A DNA stretch of 64,000 nucleotides from Cnuibacter physcomitrellae. Its GTDB lineage: Bacteria; Actinomycetota; Actinomycetes; Actinomycetales; Microbacteriaceae. Below are positions 31,581-39,560 of this stretch, piece after piece. Under the pieces are notes generated by a model that was given only the letters and a program-made list of their open reading frames with translations, was not told where the DNA came from and made no database searches. The DNA lies in assembly GCF_014640535.1 (NCBI RefSeq), contig NZ_BMHD01000001.1, positions 2,717,474 to 2,781,473 of the forward strand. The letters run 5' to 3'. Each line of letters starts with the position of its first letter. The first letter of the stretch is position 1. The translations under genes and the position numbers were made by a program.

Positions 31581-32501
31581 TCAGTCGACGACCGACCGAG
31601 CCAGCGCCGAGAGGCTGTCGAACGTCTCCGCGTCGATCTCGACACCGTGGACGACGCCCACCACGTGCGTCCAGGAGTAGACGAAGTAGTCCCAGCCGTC
31701 GACGACCGTGAGCCGGCGGTCCGCGGCCTGGCCCCGCGCCTGAGCCAGGAAGGGTCGCTCGCCGCGGTAGTTCATGTCCCAGGCGATCGAGTCCTCGGGG
31801 AAGCGCACCGCGTCGGTGAGAGGGGATCCGGGCCTGTCCTTGCCCATGCCGGTCGCGTTGACCACGAGCGACCGCCGGGGCAGGGACGCGACGACCGCAT
31901 CCGCCTGCTCCGCCGTCTCGGTGACGGTCCCCTCGACCGGGATGCGGAAGCCGATCGTGCGGTGCAGCTCGGCCATCTCGTCGAGCCGGTGCTGCGACCG
32001 GGCCGTGACGCGGATCCGGGAGGGCACCGGGTCTCCGTCTCGCTGCGCGCGGTGGAGGCCGAGGGTCGTCGCGATCGAGGCCCCTCCTGCGCCGAGCAGG
32101 AGGAGCTCGCCACCCTCGGACCAGTGGCCCTCCGGGGTGAGCGCGTCGAGGGCGAGGTGCGACGTGCGGTCGTCGAGCGCGGCGCCCAGGAGCCGGCCAT
32201 CCTGCTTGTGGATGCAGCTCACCTCACGGAGGAGGCGAGCCGACTCGTCCAGTCCGTCGAACAGGTCCTCGGCCGCGACCAGCACGTTGAGCTTGTGCGT
32301 GGTGATCAGCGCTCCCACCGAGTCGCCGTCGTCCCGGATGCGCGCCACGGCGGCGCGGTAGTCGGCCGCAGGTGCGTCGAGGGGGAAGTCGACGCCCCGC
32401 AATGTCGAGTCGATGCGGAGGTGCTCCATCCACAGCGGGTAGATGCGCTGCATCGCGGACTGCCCCGTGGAGACGCCGAAGAACCAGAAGGTCGAGCTCA
32501 C
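31581..32501 (-). CDS. Shikimate dehydrogenase-like protein of unknown substrate (copy 2)
   Basis: A 306-residue paralog of the protein at 21280-22221. Shared features are the modified N-terminal loop GVSTGQSAMQRIYPLW, catalytic Lys in ITTHKLNVLV and Asp in LGAALDDRTSH, and the dinucleotide loop LLLGAGGASIATTLGL. VVNATGMGKDRPGSPLTDAV, WDMNYRGERPFLAQARGQ and the end VVDGWDYFVYSWTHVV are also shared. As in copy 1, the Ser-x-Ser that holds shikimate is lacking. The ATG overlaps the stop of the upstream metallo-hydrolase gene by four bases, so both form an operon controlled by the 33363-33403 promoter. Confidence 0.82.
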   Translation of the reverse strand: MSSTFWFFGVSTGQSAMQRIYPLWMEHLRIDSTLRGVDFPLDAPAADYRAAVARIRDDGDSVGALITTHKLNVLVAAEDLFDGLDESARLLREVSCIHKQDGRLLGAALDDRTSHLALDALTPEGHWSEGGELLLLGAGGASIATTLGLHRAQRDGDPVPSRIRVTARSQHRLDEMAELHRTIGFRIPVEGTVTETAEQADAVVASLPRRSLVVNATGMGKDRPGSPLTDAVRFPEDSIAWDMNYRGERPFLAQARGQAADRRLTVVDGWDYFVYSWTHVVGVVHGVEIDAETFDSLSALARSVVD

Positions 32502-33346
32502 GCGGACACCTCGCGGAGCAGGAACGGCTCGCCCAGGACGGGGATCCGCCAGCGGAGGTCGTCGACGTCGGCGAGCTGCGCGCGGAGGTCGTCGGGGTCG
32601 GCGGTGTTGAAGTCGAAGAGACCCCAGTGGTGGCAGACCAGAGAGGGGATCGCGGCCGCGCGGCAGAGCGCGATGGCCTCGTCGAGCGTGAAGTTGCCGG
32701 GCACGCCGTGGTCGACCCGGTGCTCGTCGCGTCCGTTGACCGGGAGGAGGGCGACGTCGATGTCGAGCGAGCGGAGGATCTCCTCCTGCCCCTCATAGGG
32801 CGTGCAGTCGCCCGAATGGTAGAGGCGCACGCCTCCGATGTCGATGACGTAGCCGAGGAAGAGGTTCTGCCCGTGCGCATCCGTCGTCACCTGCTCGTGG
32901 GCGGCCGGCACCGCGGTCACCGAGACGCCCGCGGTCGCGAACACCTCGGAGGCGTCGAGGCCGAGGAGGCGGGCGGGCGGGATGCCGCGCGACACCGCCT
33001 TCACCGCCTCCGAGCGCGGGACGACGAAGAGCGGGTCGCTCGACGTCTGGAGGTAGGGGATGGCGCCGAGGTCCATGTGGTCGGTGTGCCCGTGCGTGCA
33101 GAGCACCAGGTCGAGTCCCGCGACGTCGGACGGGTTGACCGGAGAGGGATGCAGGCGGCGGTGCGGGAAGATCCTGCCCCGGTACTTGTCGGCGAGCACG
33201 TCGCTCAGGTACGGGTCGATGAAGAGGAGCTCGTCCCGGTGTCGAATGGCGAACCCCGCCTGTCCGAGCCACCAGGCGACGACCTCGTCCTCCCCTCCGG
33301 GCGGTACGGGGAAGGTCGGATCGAGGGGAAGGTCCACAGAGGGCAT
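32498..33346 (-). CDS. Metallo-beta-lactamase-fold hydrolase, UlaG-like
   Basis: A 282-residue metal-dependent hydrolase. The metal motif HxHxDH is in LCTHGHTDHMDLG (about residues 79-91), further ligands are His in VPAAHEQ, Asp in YHSGDCTPYEG and His in VCHHWGLFDF. The N-terminus WWLGQAGFAIRHRDELLFIDPYLSD is typical of the UlaG (L-ascorbate-6-phosphate lactonase) branch, so a sugar lactone or cyclic phosphate substrate is likely. The ATG follows AAGGAG. It is the first gene of a two-gene operon with the AroE-like copy 2. The promoter architecture equals that of the sugar importer, tying it to the same regulon. Confidence 0.85.
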   Translation of the reverse strand: MPSVDLPLDPTFPVPPGGEDEVVAWWLGQAGFAIRHRDELLFIDPYLSDVLADKYRGRIFPHRRLHPSPVNPSDVAGLDLVLCTHGHTDHMDLGAIPYLQTSSDPLFVVPRSEAVKAVSRGIPPARLLGLDASEVFATAGVSVTAVPAAHEQVTTDAHGQNLFLGYVIDIGGVRLYHSGDCTPYEGQEEILRSLDIDVALLPVNGRDEHRVDHGVPGNFTLDEAIALCRAAAIPSLVCHHWGLFDFNTADPDDLRAQLADVDDLRWRIPVLGEPFLLREVSA

Positions 33347-33362
33347 CTCAAGCTCCTTCGCA

Positions 33363-33403
33363 AGAATTTCTCTCAGAGTATCCTTCTCAGAAATTCCTTT
33401 CAA
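33363..33403 (-). promoter_or_regulatory. Promoter of the UlaG-like/AroE-like operon with two operator half-sites
   Basis: On the minus strand TTGAAA (33403-33398), 17 bases, and TACTCT (33380-33375) form a strong -35/-10 pair. GGAATTTCT lies in the spacer (33397-33389) and AGAAATTCT just downstream of the -10 (33371-33363), centres 26 bases apart. The layout copies the promoter at 14426-14453. Confidence 0.65.
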
Positions 33404-33475
33404 GCGGGAGGCGCCCCTGCACTCGGGCTCGCGCCGCGCGTGGGAGGGTGAAGGACAGGACACGGAGGGAGCGGC

Positions 33476-33874
33476 ATGAGCAGGGAATGGGACGACGTGC
33501 GGGGGTACTTCGACCGGGTGACGGTCGCGCACGTGGCGACGCTGATGCCCGACGGGGCGCCGCACACGGTGCTGGTGTGGGTCGGGACGACGGACGACGG
33601 GCTCGAGCTGTTCATGGCGGCGGGCTCCCGGAAGGACCGCAACCTGGCCGGGGATCCGCGCATCGCGTTCTCGGTGACGAACCCCGACAACGCCCTCGAC
33701 ATGGCGTTCGTGCGCGGTAAGGCGGTGGAGCGGCTCGCGGGCGAGGCGGCGTACGAGATCGTCGACCGCCTGGCGCGGAAGTACACCGGCGCGGACTACG
33801 ACCTCCGCGAGGGCATGGTCGCCTACCGGGTGCGTGCCGACGTCAGCTGGGCCAGGGACCACACCGGCGACTGA
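33476..33874 (+). CDS. PPOX-class FMN/F420-binding oxidoreductase
   Basis: A 132-residue split-barrel flavoprotein of the pyridoxamine 5'-phosphate oxidase-like superfamily. The opening strand pair VAHVATLMPDGAPHTVLVWV (about residues 16-35), then SRKDRNLAGDPRIAFSVTNPDN and VRGKAVERL, are the usual cofactor-contacting segments. Members bind FMN or F420 and act on varied small substrates; nothing here decides which. The start follows GGAGGGAGC. It is divergent from the UlaG-like operon and convergent with the glycosyltransferase operon. Confidence 0.82.
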   Translation: MSREWDDVRGYFDRVTVAHVATLMPDGAPHTVLVWVGTTDDGLELFMAAGSRKDRNLAGDPRIAFSVTNPDNALDMAFVRGKAVERLAGEAAYEIVDRLARKYTGADYDLREGMVAYRVRADVSWARDHTGD

Positions 33875-33896
33875 CACACGCGCGCCGCCGCGCCGC

Positions 33897-35237
33897 TCAG
33901 CGCCAGCCGGCGAGGTGGCCCTCGAGGTCGACCTCGCCGCGGATCGGATGCACGGGGGCGGCGCGGGCGACCGTGGCGAACGTGTGCGCGTCCGGGCGGC
34001 GCTCGCGGCGGGCGCGGGCGCGCGCGGCCTCGATCGAGACCACGACGTCGCCGGCCGGATCCATAAGGAGCACCGTACCGAGGTCGCCGACGCCGACCTC
34101 CTCGAGCGCCTCGGCGAGCATCCGCCCGAACTCGTCCCGTGAGGCTCGCGGGACCGCGAACGGCGCGGTGACCGCGGCCCGGACCCTGGCGCGCTCCCGC
34201 AGCGACGACGCAGACGGGGACGACCGCGCGACGACCCGGTCGTCCCCGGGGGCCAAGGACGCGAGCGAGTCGTCCACGAGGACGCGCGCCTGAGGGGCCG
34301 CCTCGAGCAGCACGTCGGCGCAGAGCAGCACGGCCGCAGGATCGGTGCCGGGCAGGTCCACGACCACGTCGGCGGCGGCGCTGCGCACCCCGCGACCCAC
34401 CGAGCCCGGCACGCCGAGGAGATCGAACAGGGCGAGCGTCTCGTGGTTCTTCCGCCGCCGCAGCTCCTGCTCGTCGACGCGGCCCGCGAGGTCGGGACCG
34501 TCGTGCCAGGCCACCGCGGTGGGGACGTGGGCGAAGACGGCGCCGCGCGTCCAGGCGCGGTGCGCCCACTCCCAGTCCTCGCCGCCGTACCGGTCGAAGC
34601 GCTCGTCGAAGCCCCCGGTCTCGGCGAAGAGCTCCCTGCCGCACGCCAGCACGGCGGAGATCATGAACCGGTACGACCCGTGGTCGGCGTCGAGGAGATC
34701 GCGGCTGGAGGCGTACGCGTCCCGCAGCCAGTCGGGATCGGCGAGCGCGTGACGGGGCGCGAGCTCCTCGATCGGGGAGCCGTCGTCGGCCGTGCCCGAC
34801 AGGTCGGCGTGCCGGCGGAGGCCGACGGTGACCGCATCCGACGTGAGGGAGGGCAGGCGGGTGAGCGCCTCGACGTACCCGGGCTCGGGGGTCGTGTCGG
34901 CGTCGAGGAAGCACAGCACGTCACCCGTCGCGTGGGCTGCGCCGAGGTTCCGTGCCGCCGCCGCACGGAAGCCGAGGTCGGGCATCCGGAGCAGCTGCAC
35001 GTGCGGCGGGACCACCGGGGCCTCCGGAGAGCCGTCGTCGACGACGATCACCTCGAGGTGCGGATGCGTCTGCCGGTCGAGGGCGCGAAGCGTGCGGGCC
35101 AGCTCCGCCGGTTGGTCGTAGTAGGCCACGATCACGGAGACCAGGGGGAGCGGATCCGGGACGAGCCCCTCGAGCGCTGACCAGTCATTGCCCACCACCG
35201 CCATCCCGCGGGCGCGTGAGGAGGAGGCGGCCGTCAC
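33897..35237 (-). CDS. Family 2 glycosyltransferase
   Basis: A 446-residue cytoplasmic GT-A enzyme. The nucleotide-sugar strand LVSVIVAYYDQPAELARTLRAL (about residues 30-51) is followed by VIVVDDGS, the metal-binding DxD in LCFLDADTTPEPGYVEAL (about 115) and the acceptor/catalytic GGFDERFDRYGGEDWEWAH (about 205). The C-terminal 200 residues form a separate unrecognised domain. The GTG at 35237 overlaps the upstream gene stop; an ATG at 35204 is the alternative. It is the last of three genes on this strand. No signal peptide or membrane span is seen. The polymer made is unknown. Confidence 0.87.
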   Translation of the reverse strand: MTAASSSRARGMAVVGNDWSALEGLVPDPLPLVSVIVAYYDQPAELARTLRALDRQTHPHLEVIVVDDGSPEAPVVPPHVQLLRMPDLGFRAAAARNLGAAHATGDVLCFLDADTTPEPGYVEALTRLPSLTSDAVTVGLRRHADLSGTADDGSPIEELAPRHALADPDWLRDAYASSRDLLDADHGSYRFMISAVLACGRELFAETGGFDERFDRYGGEDWEWAHRAWTRGAVFAHVPTAVAWHDGPDLAGRVDEQELRRRKNHETLALFDLLGVPGSVGRGVRSAAADVVVDLPGTDPAAVLLCADVLLEAAPQARVLVDDSLASLAPGDDRVVARSSPSASSLRERARVRAAVTAPFAVPRASRDEFGRMLAEALEEVGVGDLGTVLLMDPAGDVVVSIEAARARARRERRPDAHTFATVARAAPVHPIRGEVDLEGHLAGWR

Positions 35238-36280
35238 GCGAGGTGCTCCGCCCAGAACCGGCGGTAGGACTCGGCGGTCGTGGCGAGGTCCGGACCGAGG
35301 CGGGCGGAGTCGTCGAGCCAGGTCGAGCCCGGCCGCTCCAGCGCCCGGGAGATCGCCCCGGCGAGGTCCTCGCGGTCCACGAGCGTGAGCGCTCCCGGGT
35401 GGAGCGCCGCCATCTCCGCCATGTAGGCGCTCCGCACGACGATCGGGCGGCGCCCCGCGTCGAGCCACGACGCCAGCGACCCGGAGGCCGACACGTGCTC
35501 GTGGGCGATGACCGGCACGGATGCCCGTCGGCACCGCTCGAGGAACGCCTCGTCGTCGAGGTAGCCGGTGACCTCGAAGCCGACCTCGAGCTCGGCGGCC
35601 AGCCGCTCGAGCTGCGCGACGTCGCCTTCATGCCCGGCGGAGGGCCGGCCGAGCGCTTCGACGCGGAGTCCGGCGTGCCGAGTGCGCAGGTCGGCGGCGG
35701 CGCGCACGGTCGGCTCGTGTCCCTTGCCCGGGTACACGAACCCGAGGATCGCGATGCTCGAGCCGTCGGGATCGGCGGCTGGGTCGAGGTCAGCGGGCGC
35801 AGCGGTCCTCCCGGCCCGTTCGACCGGCAGCGGGATCACCGTCGCGACGACCGCCTCGTCGGCGAACCGCTGGAGCAGCGCGGCCTCGTGCGCGCTGTTG
35901 CACACCACCCCCGCTGCGGCCCCGACGACCCTGCGGTAGCAGTCCGCCCGGCGGGGGAGGTTGCGCTCCCCGTCGGACGGCTGGGGCAGGTCGTGGAGGG
36001 TCACGGTCACGCGGCGCGACGCCGCGACGGCCTCGAACACCGCAGCCGCGTCGGCCGGGTCCGATCCCCAGAGTCGATCGGTGAAGTGCACGTGCAGCGC
36101 ACCGTCCCCCGCCTCGGGGGACGCGACTCCGGCGACGCCGAGCTGCTCGGCGAGCCTGCGAGCGTAGATCGTGACGCCGTGCTGAGCGTCCGCGGGCACG
36201 TGCAGGGCGGGGACGGGCACCGCGGGGACGCGCAGAGTGGCGACGTGCGGAGCGGGGACCGCGGGCGTGGTCGTCGTCAT
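35234..36280 (-). CDS. GT-B fold glycosyltransferase-like protein
   Basis: A 348-residue protein. The N-terminal half contains HGVTIYARRLAEQLG and VTVTLHDLPQPSDGERN, then VGAAAGVVCNSAHEAALL, as in family 4 enzymes. The C-terminal domain starts IAILGFVYPGKGHEPTVRAAADL (about residue 180), with ASVPVIAHEHVSASGSLASWLDAGRRPIV in the donor site. The usual ExxxxxxxE pair is replaced by a HEHxSASGS sequence, so donor use may differ. It overlaps both neighbours by four bases and is flanked by a WcbI-like protein and a family 2 enzyme. Confidence 0.8.
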   Translation of the reverse strand: MTTTTPAVPAPHVATLRVPAVPVPALHVPADAQHGVTIYARRLAEQLGVAGVASPEAGDGALHVHFTDRLWGSDPADAAAVFEAVAASRRVTVTLHDLPQPSDGERNLPRRADCYRRVVGAAAGVVCNSAHEAALLQRFADEAVVATVIPLPVERAGRTAAPADLDPAADPDGSSIAILGFVYPGKGHEPTVRAAADLRTRHAGLRVEALGRPSAGHEGDVAQLERLAAELEVGFEVTGYLDDEAFLERCRRASVPVIAHEHVSASGSLASWLDAGRRPIVVRSAYMAEMAALHPGALTLVDREDLAGAISRALERPGSTWLDDSARLGPDLATTAESYRRFWAEHLA

Positions 36281-37182
36281 GCGCGCAGCAGCCCGATGAC
36301 GTCTCGGTGCCGTGCGAGGCCGGCGGCCACCGCATCCGGATGCTCGGCGTACCAGGCCAGGTGAGCCGCCCTGACGGTGTCGACGTCGATCCGCCGCCCG
36401 TTCACCGTCCACGAGACGACCGGCGGGGCGTCGAGACCGAACGCGTCGATCACGACCTGCTCGCGGGGGGCGTGCACCGCGTCGAGCAGGGGCCGGCCGG
36501 GGTCCCGCACCTCGGCGTCGACGCCCAGCCCGTCGAGCACCCGTTGCCCGACGGCGAGCCAGATCGGGTTGCCCGGGTGGTTGATCGTGCGCATCTGGGC
36601 GAAGTCGGGACGGGCGAAGAGGTCGGAGACGAGGACGGTGCGGTGCGCCTCCTCCCGGGCGCGCAGCTGCCCGATCGACTCGTCGCGGACGGCCAGCACC
36701 GACTCGCGCCGGAGCGCGGGCAGCTCCTCTCCGGCGGCCTCGAGCAGCACCGCCAGGTCGTGGTACGGCACCACCGGGGGCACGAGCGACGGATCCGACG
36801 GCGGGCGGATGATCGCCTGGCGCGGGTAGAGACCGGCGAAGCGGATGACCGGGACGACGACCGCCTCGGCGGCCTGGGGCATCCGCGCCACGAGCTGGGA
36901 CGTGCCGACCGGCAGGCCGCGGTAGTCGTCGCGGATGGGCTGGGTCACCAGCACGTCGGCGTGAGCCAGCCAGGCGTCGAGGGCCGGGAGGTCCGCCGTC
37001 GTGAGCTCGTGGACCGGCGGGATCCGCACGGTCTGCAGGGCTTCGTCGGGGAGCACGATCCGCAGCGACTCGGCCTGGCAGTTGCCCACCGACAGCACGA
37101 CGCGTCGACCGTCGGTGACGGGGTCGTCGTAGAAGTCGGAGTAGTGGGCACGGCGTTCCGCGAGGGCGGTGGGGGAGGGCAC
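36277..37182 (-). CDS. WcbI-like polysaccharide biosynthesis protein
   Basis: A 301-residue protein with the WcbI hallmark VLSVGNCQAESLRIVL (about residues 28-43). TTADLPALDAWLAHADVLVTQPIRDDYRGLPVG and IRFAGLYPRQAII follow, as in that capsule-associated family. WcbI proteins bind CoA and are thought to acylate surface glycans. The C-terminal segment includes MRTINHPGNPIWLAVGQRVLDGL. The start is GTG at 37182. It heads the minus-strand operon and is divergent, across 147 bases, from the plus-strand glycosyltransferase operon. Confidence 0.83.
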   Translation of the reverse strand: MPSPTALAERRAHYSDFYDDPVTDGRRVVLSVGNCQAESLRIVLPDEALQTVRIPPVHELTTADLPALDAWLAHADVLVTQPIRDDYRGLPVGTSQLVARMPQAAEAVVVPVIRFAGLYPRQAIIRPPSDPSLVPPVVPYHDLAVLLEAAGEELPALRRESVLAVRDESIGQLRAREEAHRTVLVSDLFARPDFAQMRTINHPGNPIWLAVGQRVLDGLGVDAEVRDPGRPLLDAVHAPREQVVIDAFGLDAPPVVSWTVNGRRIDVDTVRAAHLAWYAEHPDAVAAGLARHRDVIGLLRA

Positions 37183-37329
37183 GGTACCACTCTGACGCGA
37201 ACGTGCCACCCCCGCCCGTCTCCGCGAGCCGAGGCGGATCATTCGCCCTACGTTCGTCAGGGTGGGGAGTGCCCGAGACCACCCCCGCTCGGCCCGGTGC
37301 CGTCCTGCGTCTCGTGAGACGGAGGACCT

Positions 37330-38430
37330 GTGACGCGCGACGCCGACTCCTCCCTCCGCGTCGCCGCCGTCCCCACCGAGCACCCCTACGTCCGCGCCGT
37401 CACGCTCGACGCCGACGGGGTCTGGGTCCGCCCCGAACCGACCGTCGCGTCGCGACCGCCCGGACAGTGGTGGCCGCCGGTGCTCCTCGATCCCGAGTAC
37501 CTGCGCGCGCACGACCGGGAGTTCGACGTGCTCCATCTGCACTTCGGGATGGAGTCGGTGTCGACGGCCCAGCTCCGCGCCGCCCTCTACGCCCTCCGCG
37601 AGGCGCGCATCCCGCTCGTCTACACCGTGCACGACCTCGCCAACCCCCAGCTCGAGGATCAGGCGGTGCATCTGGCTCAACTCGACTCGGTCATCCGGGC
37701 CGCCGACGAGCTCATCACCCTGACACCGGGTGCGGCGGACGAGATCCGTCGACGCTGGGATCGGGAGGCGACGGTGATCCCGCATCCGCGCCTGGCCACG
37801 GGCGCGCCCGAGCGCGCACCCATCGAGCCCCGCGACCCGGCGGACGCACCGCACCGCGAGGCGGTCGTCGGGGTGCACCTCCGCGACCTCCGCCCCAACA
37901 TCGCGGGCGCCGCCGTCGTCGGCGCGCTCGCGGCCGCGGTCGCCGCCCTGGAGGCGGAGGGGACGTCCGTCTCCGTGCGCCTCCGCCTCAACGAGTCGGT
38001 GCGCGACCAGGACGCCGCCGGTGAGATCCGCTCCCTGGCGTCCGCCTCGCCCGCGCTGCACCTGGAGCAGGGGCCGCGCCAGACCGACGCCGAGCTCGAG
38101 CGGTGGATCAGCGACCTCGACGCCGTGGTGCTGCCGTACGCGCACGGCACCCACTCCGGCTTCGCCGAGCTCTGCTGGGACCTCGGCGTCCCGGTGCTCG
38201 ACACCGGATGCGGGTACGTCGCCGAACAGCATCCGGACGACGTCACCGTCTTCCGCCTCGACGACGGGGGAGCGTCGCTCACCGCCGCGCTCGCGAGCGT
38301 GCGCCCCGCCGACCCGGGCGATCGGCGGGCGCTCGTCGAGCATCGGAGGAGCCTGCGCGCCTTCGAGAGCCGACGGATCGGGGAGGCCCATCGCGAGGTC
38401 TACGTGCGGGCTCGGGAAGGGATCGCGTGA
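37330..38430 (+). CDS. GT-B fold glycosyltransferase-like protein
   Basis: A 366-residue protein. An N-terminal acceptor domain contains EFDVLHLHFGMESVSTAQLRAAL and IPLVYTVHDLANPQ, then a long linker and LITLTPGAADEIRRRW, all in the order seen in family 4 enzymes. The C-terminal domain has VVLPYAHGTHSGFAELCWDLGVPVLD at the donor site, a variation of the retaining-enzyme pattern. Start GTG after GGAGG. It leads a four-gene operon in which every gene overlaps the next by four bases. Confidence 0.82.
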   Translation: MTRDADSSLRVAAVPTEHPYVRAVTLDADGVWVRPEPTVASRPPGQWWPPVLLDPEYLRAHDREFDVLHLHFGMESVSTAQLRAALYALREARIPLVYTVHDLANPQLEDQAVHLAQLDSVIRAADELITLTPGAADEIRRRWDREATVIPHPRLATGAPERAPIEPRDPADAPHREAVVGVHLRDLRPNIAGAAVVGALAAAVAALEAEGTSVSVRLRLNESVRDQDAAGEIRSLASASPALHLEQGPRQTDAELERWISDLDAVVLPYAHGTHSGFAELCWDLGVPVLDTGCGYVAEQHPDDVTVFRLDDGGASLTAALASVRPADPGDRRALVEHRRSLRAFESRRIGEAHREVYVRAREGIA

Positions 38431-39560
38431 GAGGGACACCACCGTCGGAGCGGCTGCGGATCGTCGTGATCGGCCCGCTGCGGTATCCGCTGCGTCAGCC
38501 GCACGCGGGCGGTCTCGAGGCCATGGTCTGGGACCGCGTGCAGCAGCTCAGGCAACGCGGACACGAGGTGACCCTGTGCGCGGTGCAGGGATCCGACTTC
38601 CTGGAGGGCTCGCCCCCCGAGTTCGTCATGCCCGGGGTCCAGTGGCTCTCGGATGCGGATGCCTCCGACACCGACTACCCGGTCGGGTACGTCAAGCGCG
38701 CCTCGCGATCGCTCGAGAACGCGCTCGCCTACATCCGACGCCATGACGACCGGTTCGACGTCATCGACAACCACTGCCTTCAGGGCCCCCCGATCGCGGC
38801 CGCCGCGAGCCTGGGCGTCCCCGTGGTGACGACGCTGCACACGCCTCCGCTGCCCGAGATGCTCGCTGCTCACGCCGCCTCGATCGGGTCGACGCAGCGG
38901 TTCCTCGCGGTCAGCGCCCACACCGCCCGCGCCTGGCGGCAGCACGGGGTGCACGCGGAGGTCATGCCGAACTCCGTCGACCTCGACCGGTGGCCGCTCG
39001 GCAAGGGCGGTGACGCGCTCGTGTGGTCGGGGCGCATCGTCCCGGAGAAGGGGACGCACCTGGCGATCGACGCCGCCCGGATGACGGGACGGACCCTCGT
39101 CGTGGCCGGTCGGATCGGCGACCGCGACTACTTCGATCAGCAGGTCGCGCCGCGCCTGGGCGGCGACGTCCGCTACGTCGGCCCGCTTCCGCAGGCCGAG
39201 CTCGCCGACCTCGTGGGGCGGAGCGCCTGCGCGCTCGTGACGCCCCTGTGGGACGAGCCGTTCGGGCTCGTGATCCCGGAGGCGCTCGCGACGGGGACCC
39301 CTGTCGTCGCGTTCGACGCGGGAGGCGTGGGCGAGAGCATCGCACCCCTCCCCTCGGCGCTCGTCCCGCCGGGCGACGTGCGTGCGCTCGCCGAGGCGGC
39401 GAGCCACGCCGCCTCGCTCGGGTCCGCGCATCCCGAGACACGCTGGCTCACGAGGAGGACGGCGGAGCGCCGCTTCGACGCGCAGGGTCGCGCCCACGCT
39501 CTCGAGCAGCTGTTCCGCCAGGTCGTGGACGAGTCCACGACGATGGAGATCAGCGCGTGA
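38427..39560 (+). CDS. Family 4 glycosyltransferase
   Basis: A 377-residue retaining GT-B enzyme. The N-terminal GPLRYPLRQPHAGGLEAMVWDRVQQL (about residues 18-43) is the typical acceptor-domain start. FLAVSAHTARAWRQHGVHAEVMPNSVDLDRW leads into the donor domain with ALVWSGRIVPEKGTHLAIDAA. The E-x7-E donor motif is in DEPFGLVIPEALATGTPVVAFDAGGVGE (about 280-308). It is the clearest of the GT-B enzymes here. The GTG start overlaps the preceding stop. The sugar donor cannot be told. Confidence 0.9.
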   Translation: MRGTPPSERLRIVVIGPLRYPLRQPHAGGLEAMVWDRVQQLRQRGHEVTLCAVQGSDFLEGSPPEFVMPGVQWLSDADASDTDYPVGYVKRASRSLENALAYIRRHDDRFDVIDNHCLQGPPIAAAASLGVPVVTTLHTPPLPEMLAAHAASIGSTQRFLAVSAHTARAWRQHGVHAEVMPNSVDLDRWPLGKGGDALVWSGRIVPEKGTHLAIDAARMTGRTLVVAGRIGDRDYFDQQVAPRLGGDVRYVGPLPQAELADLVGRSACALVTPLWDEPFGLVIPEALATGTPVVAFDAGGVGESIAPLPSALVPPGDVRALAEAASHAASLGSAHPETRWLTRRTAERRFDAQGRAHALEQLFRQVVDESTTMEISA

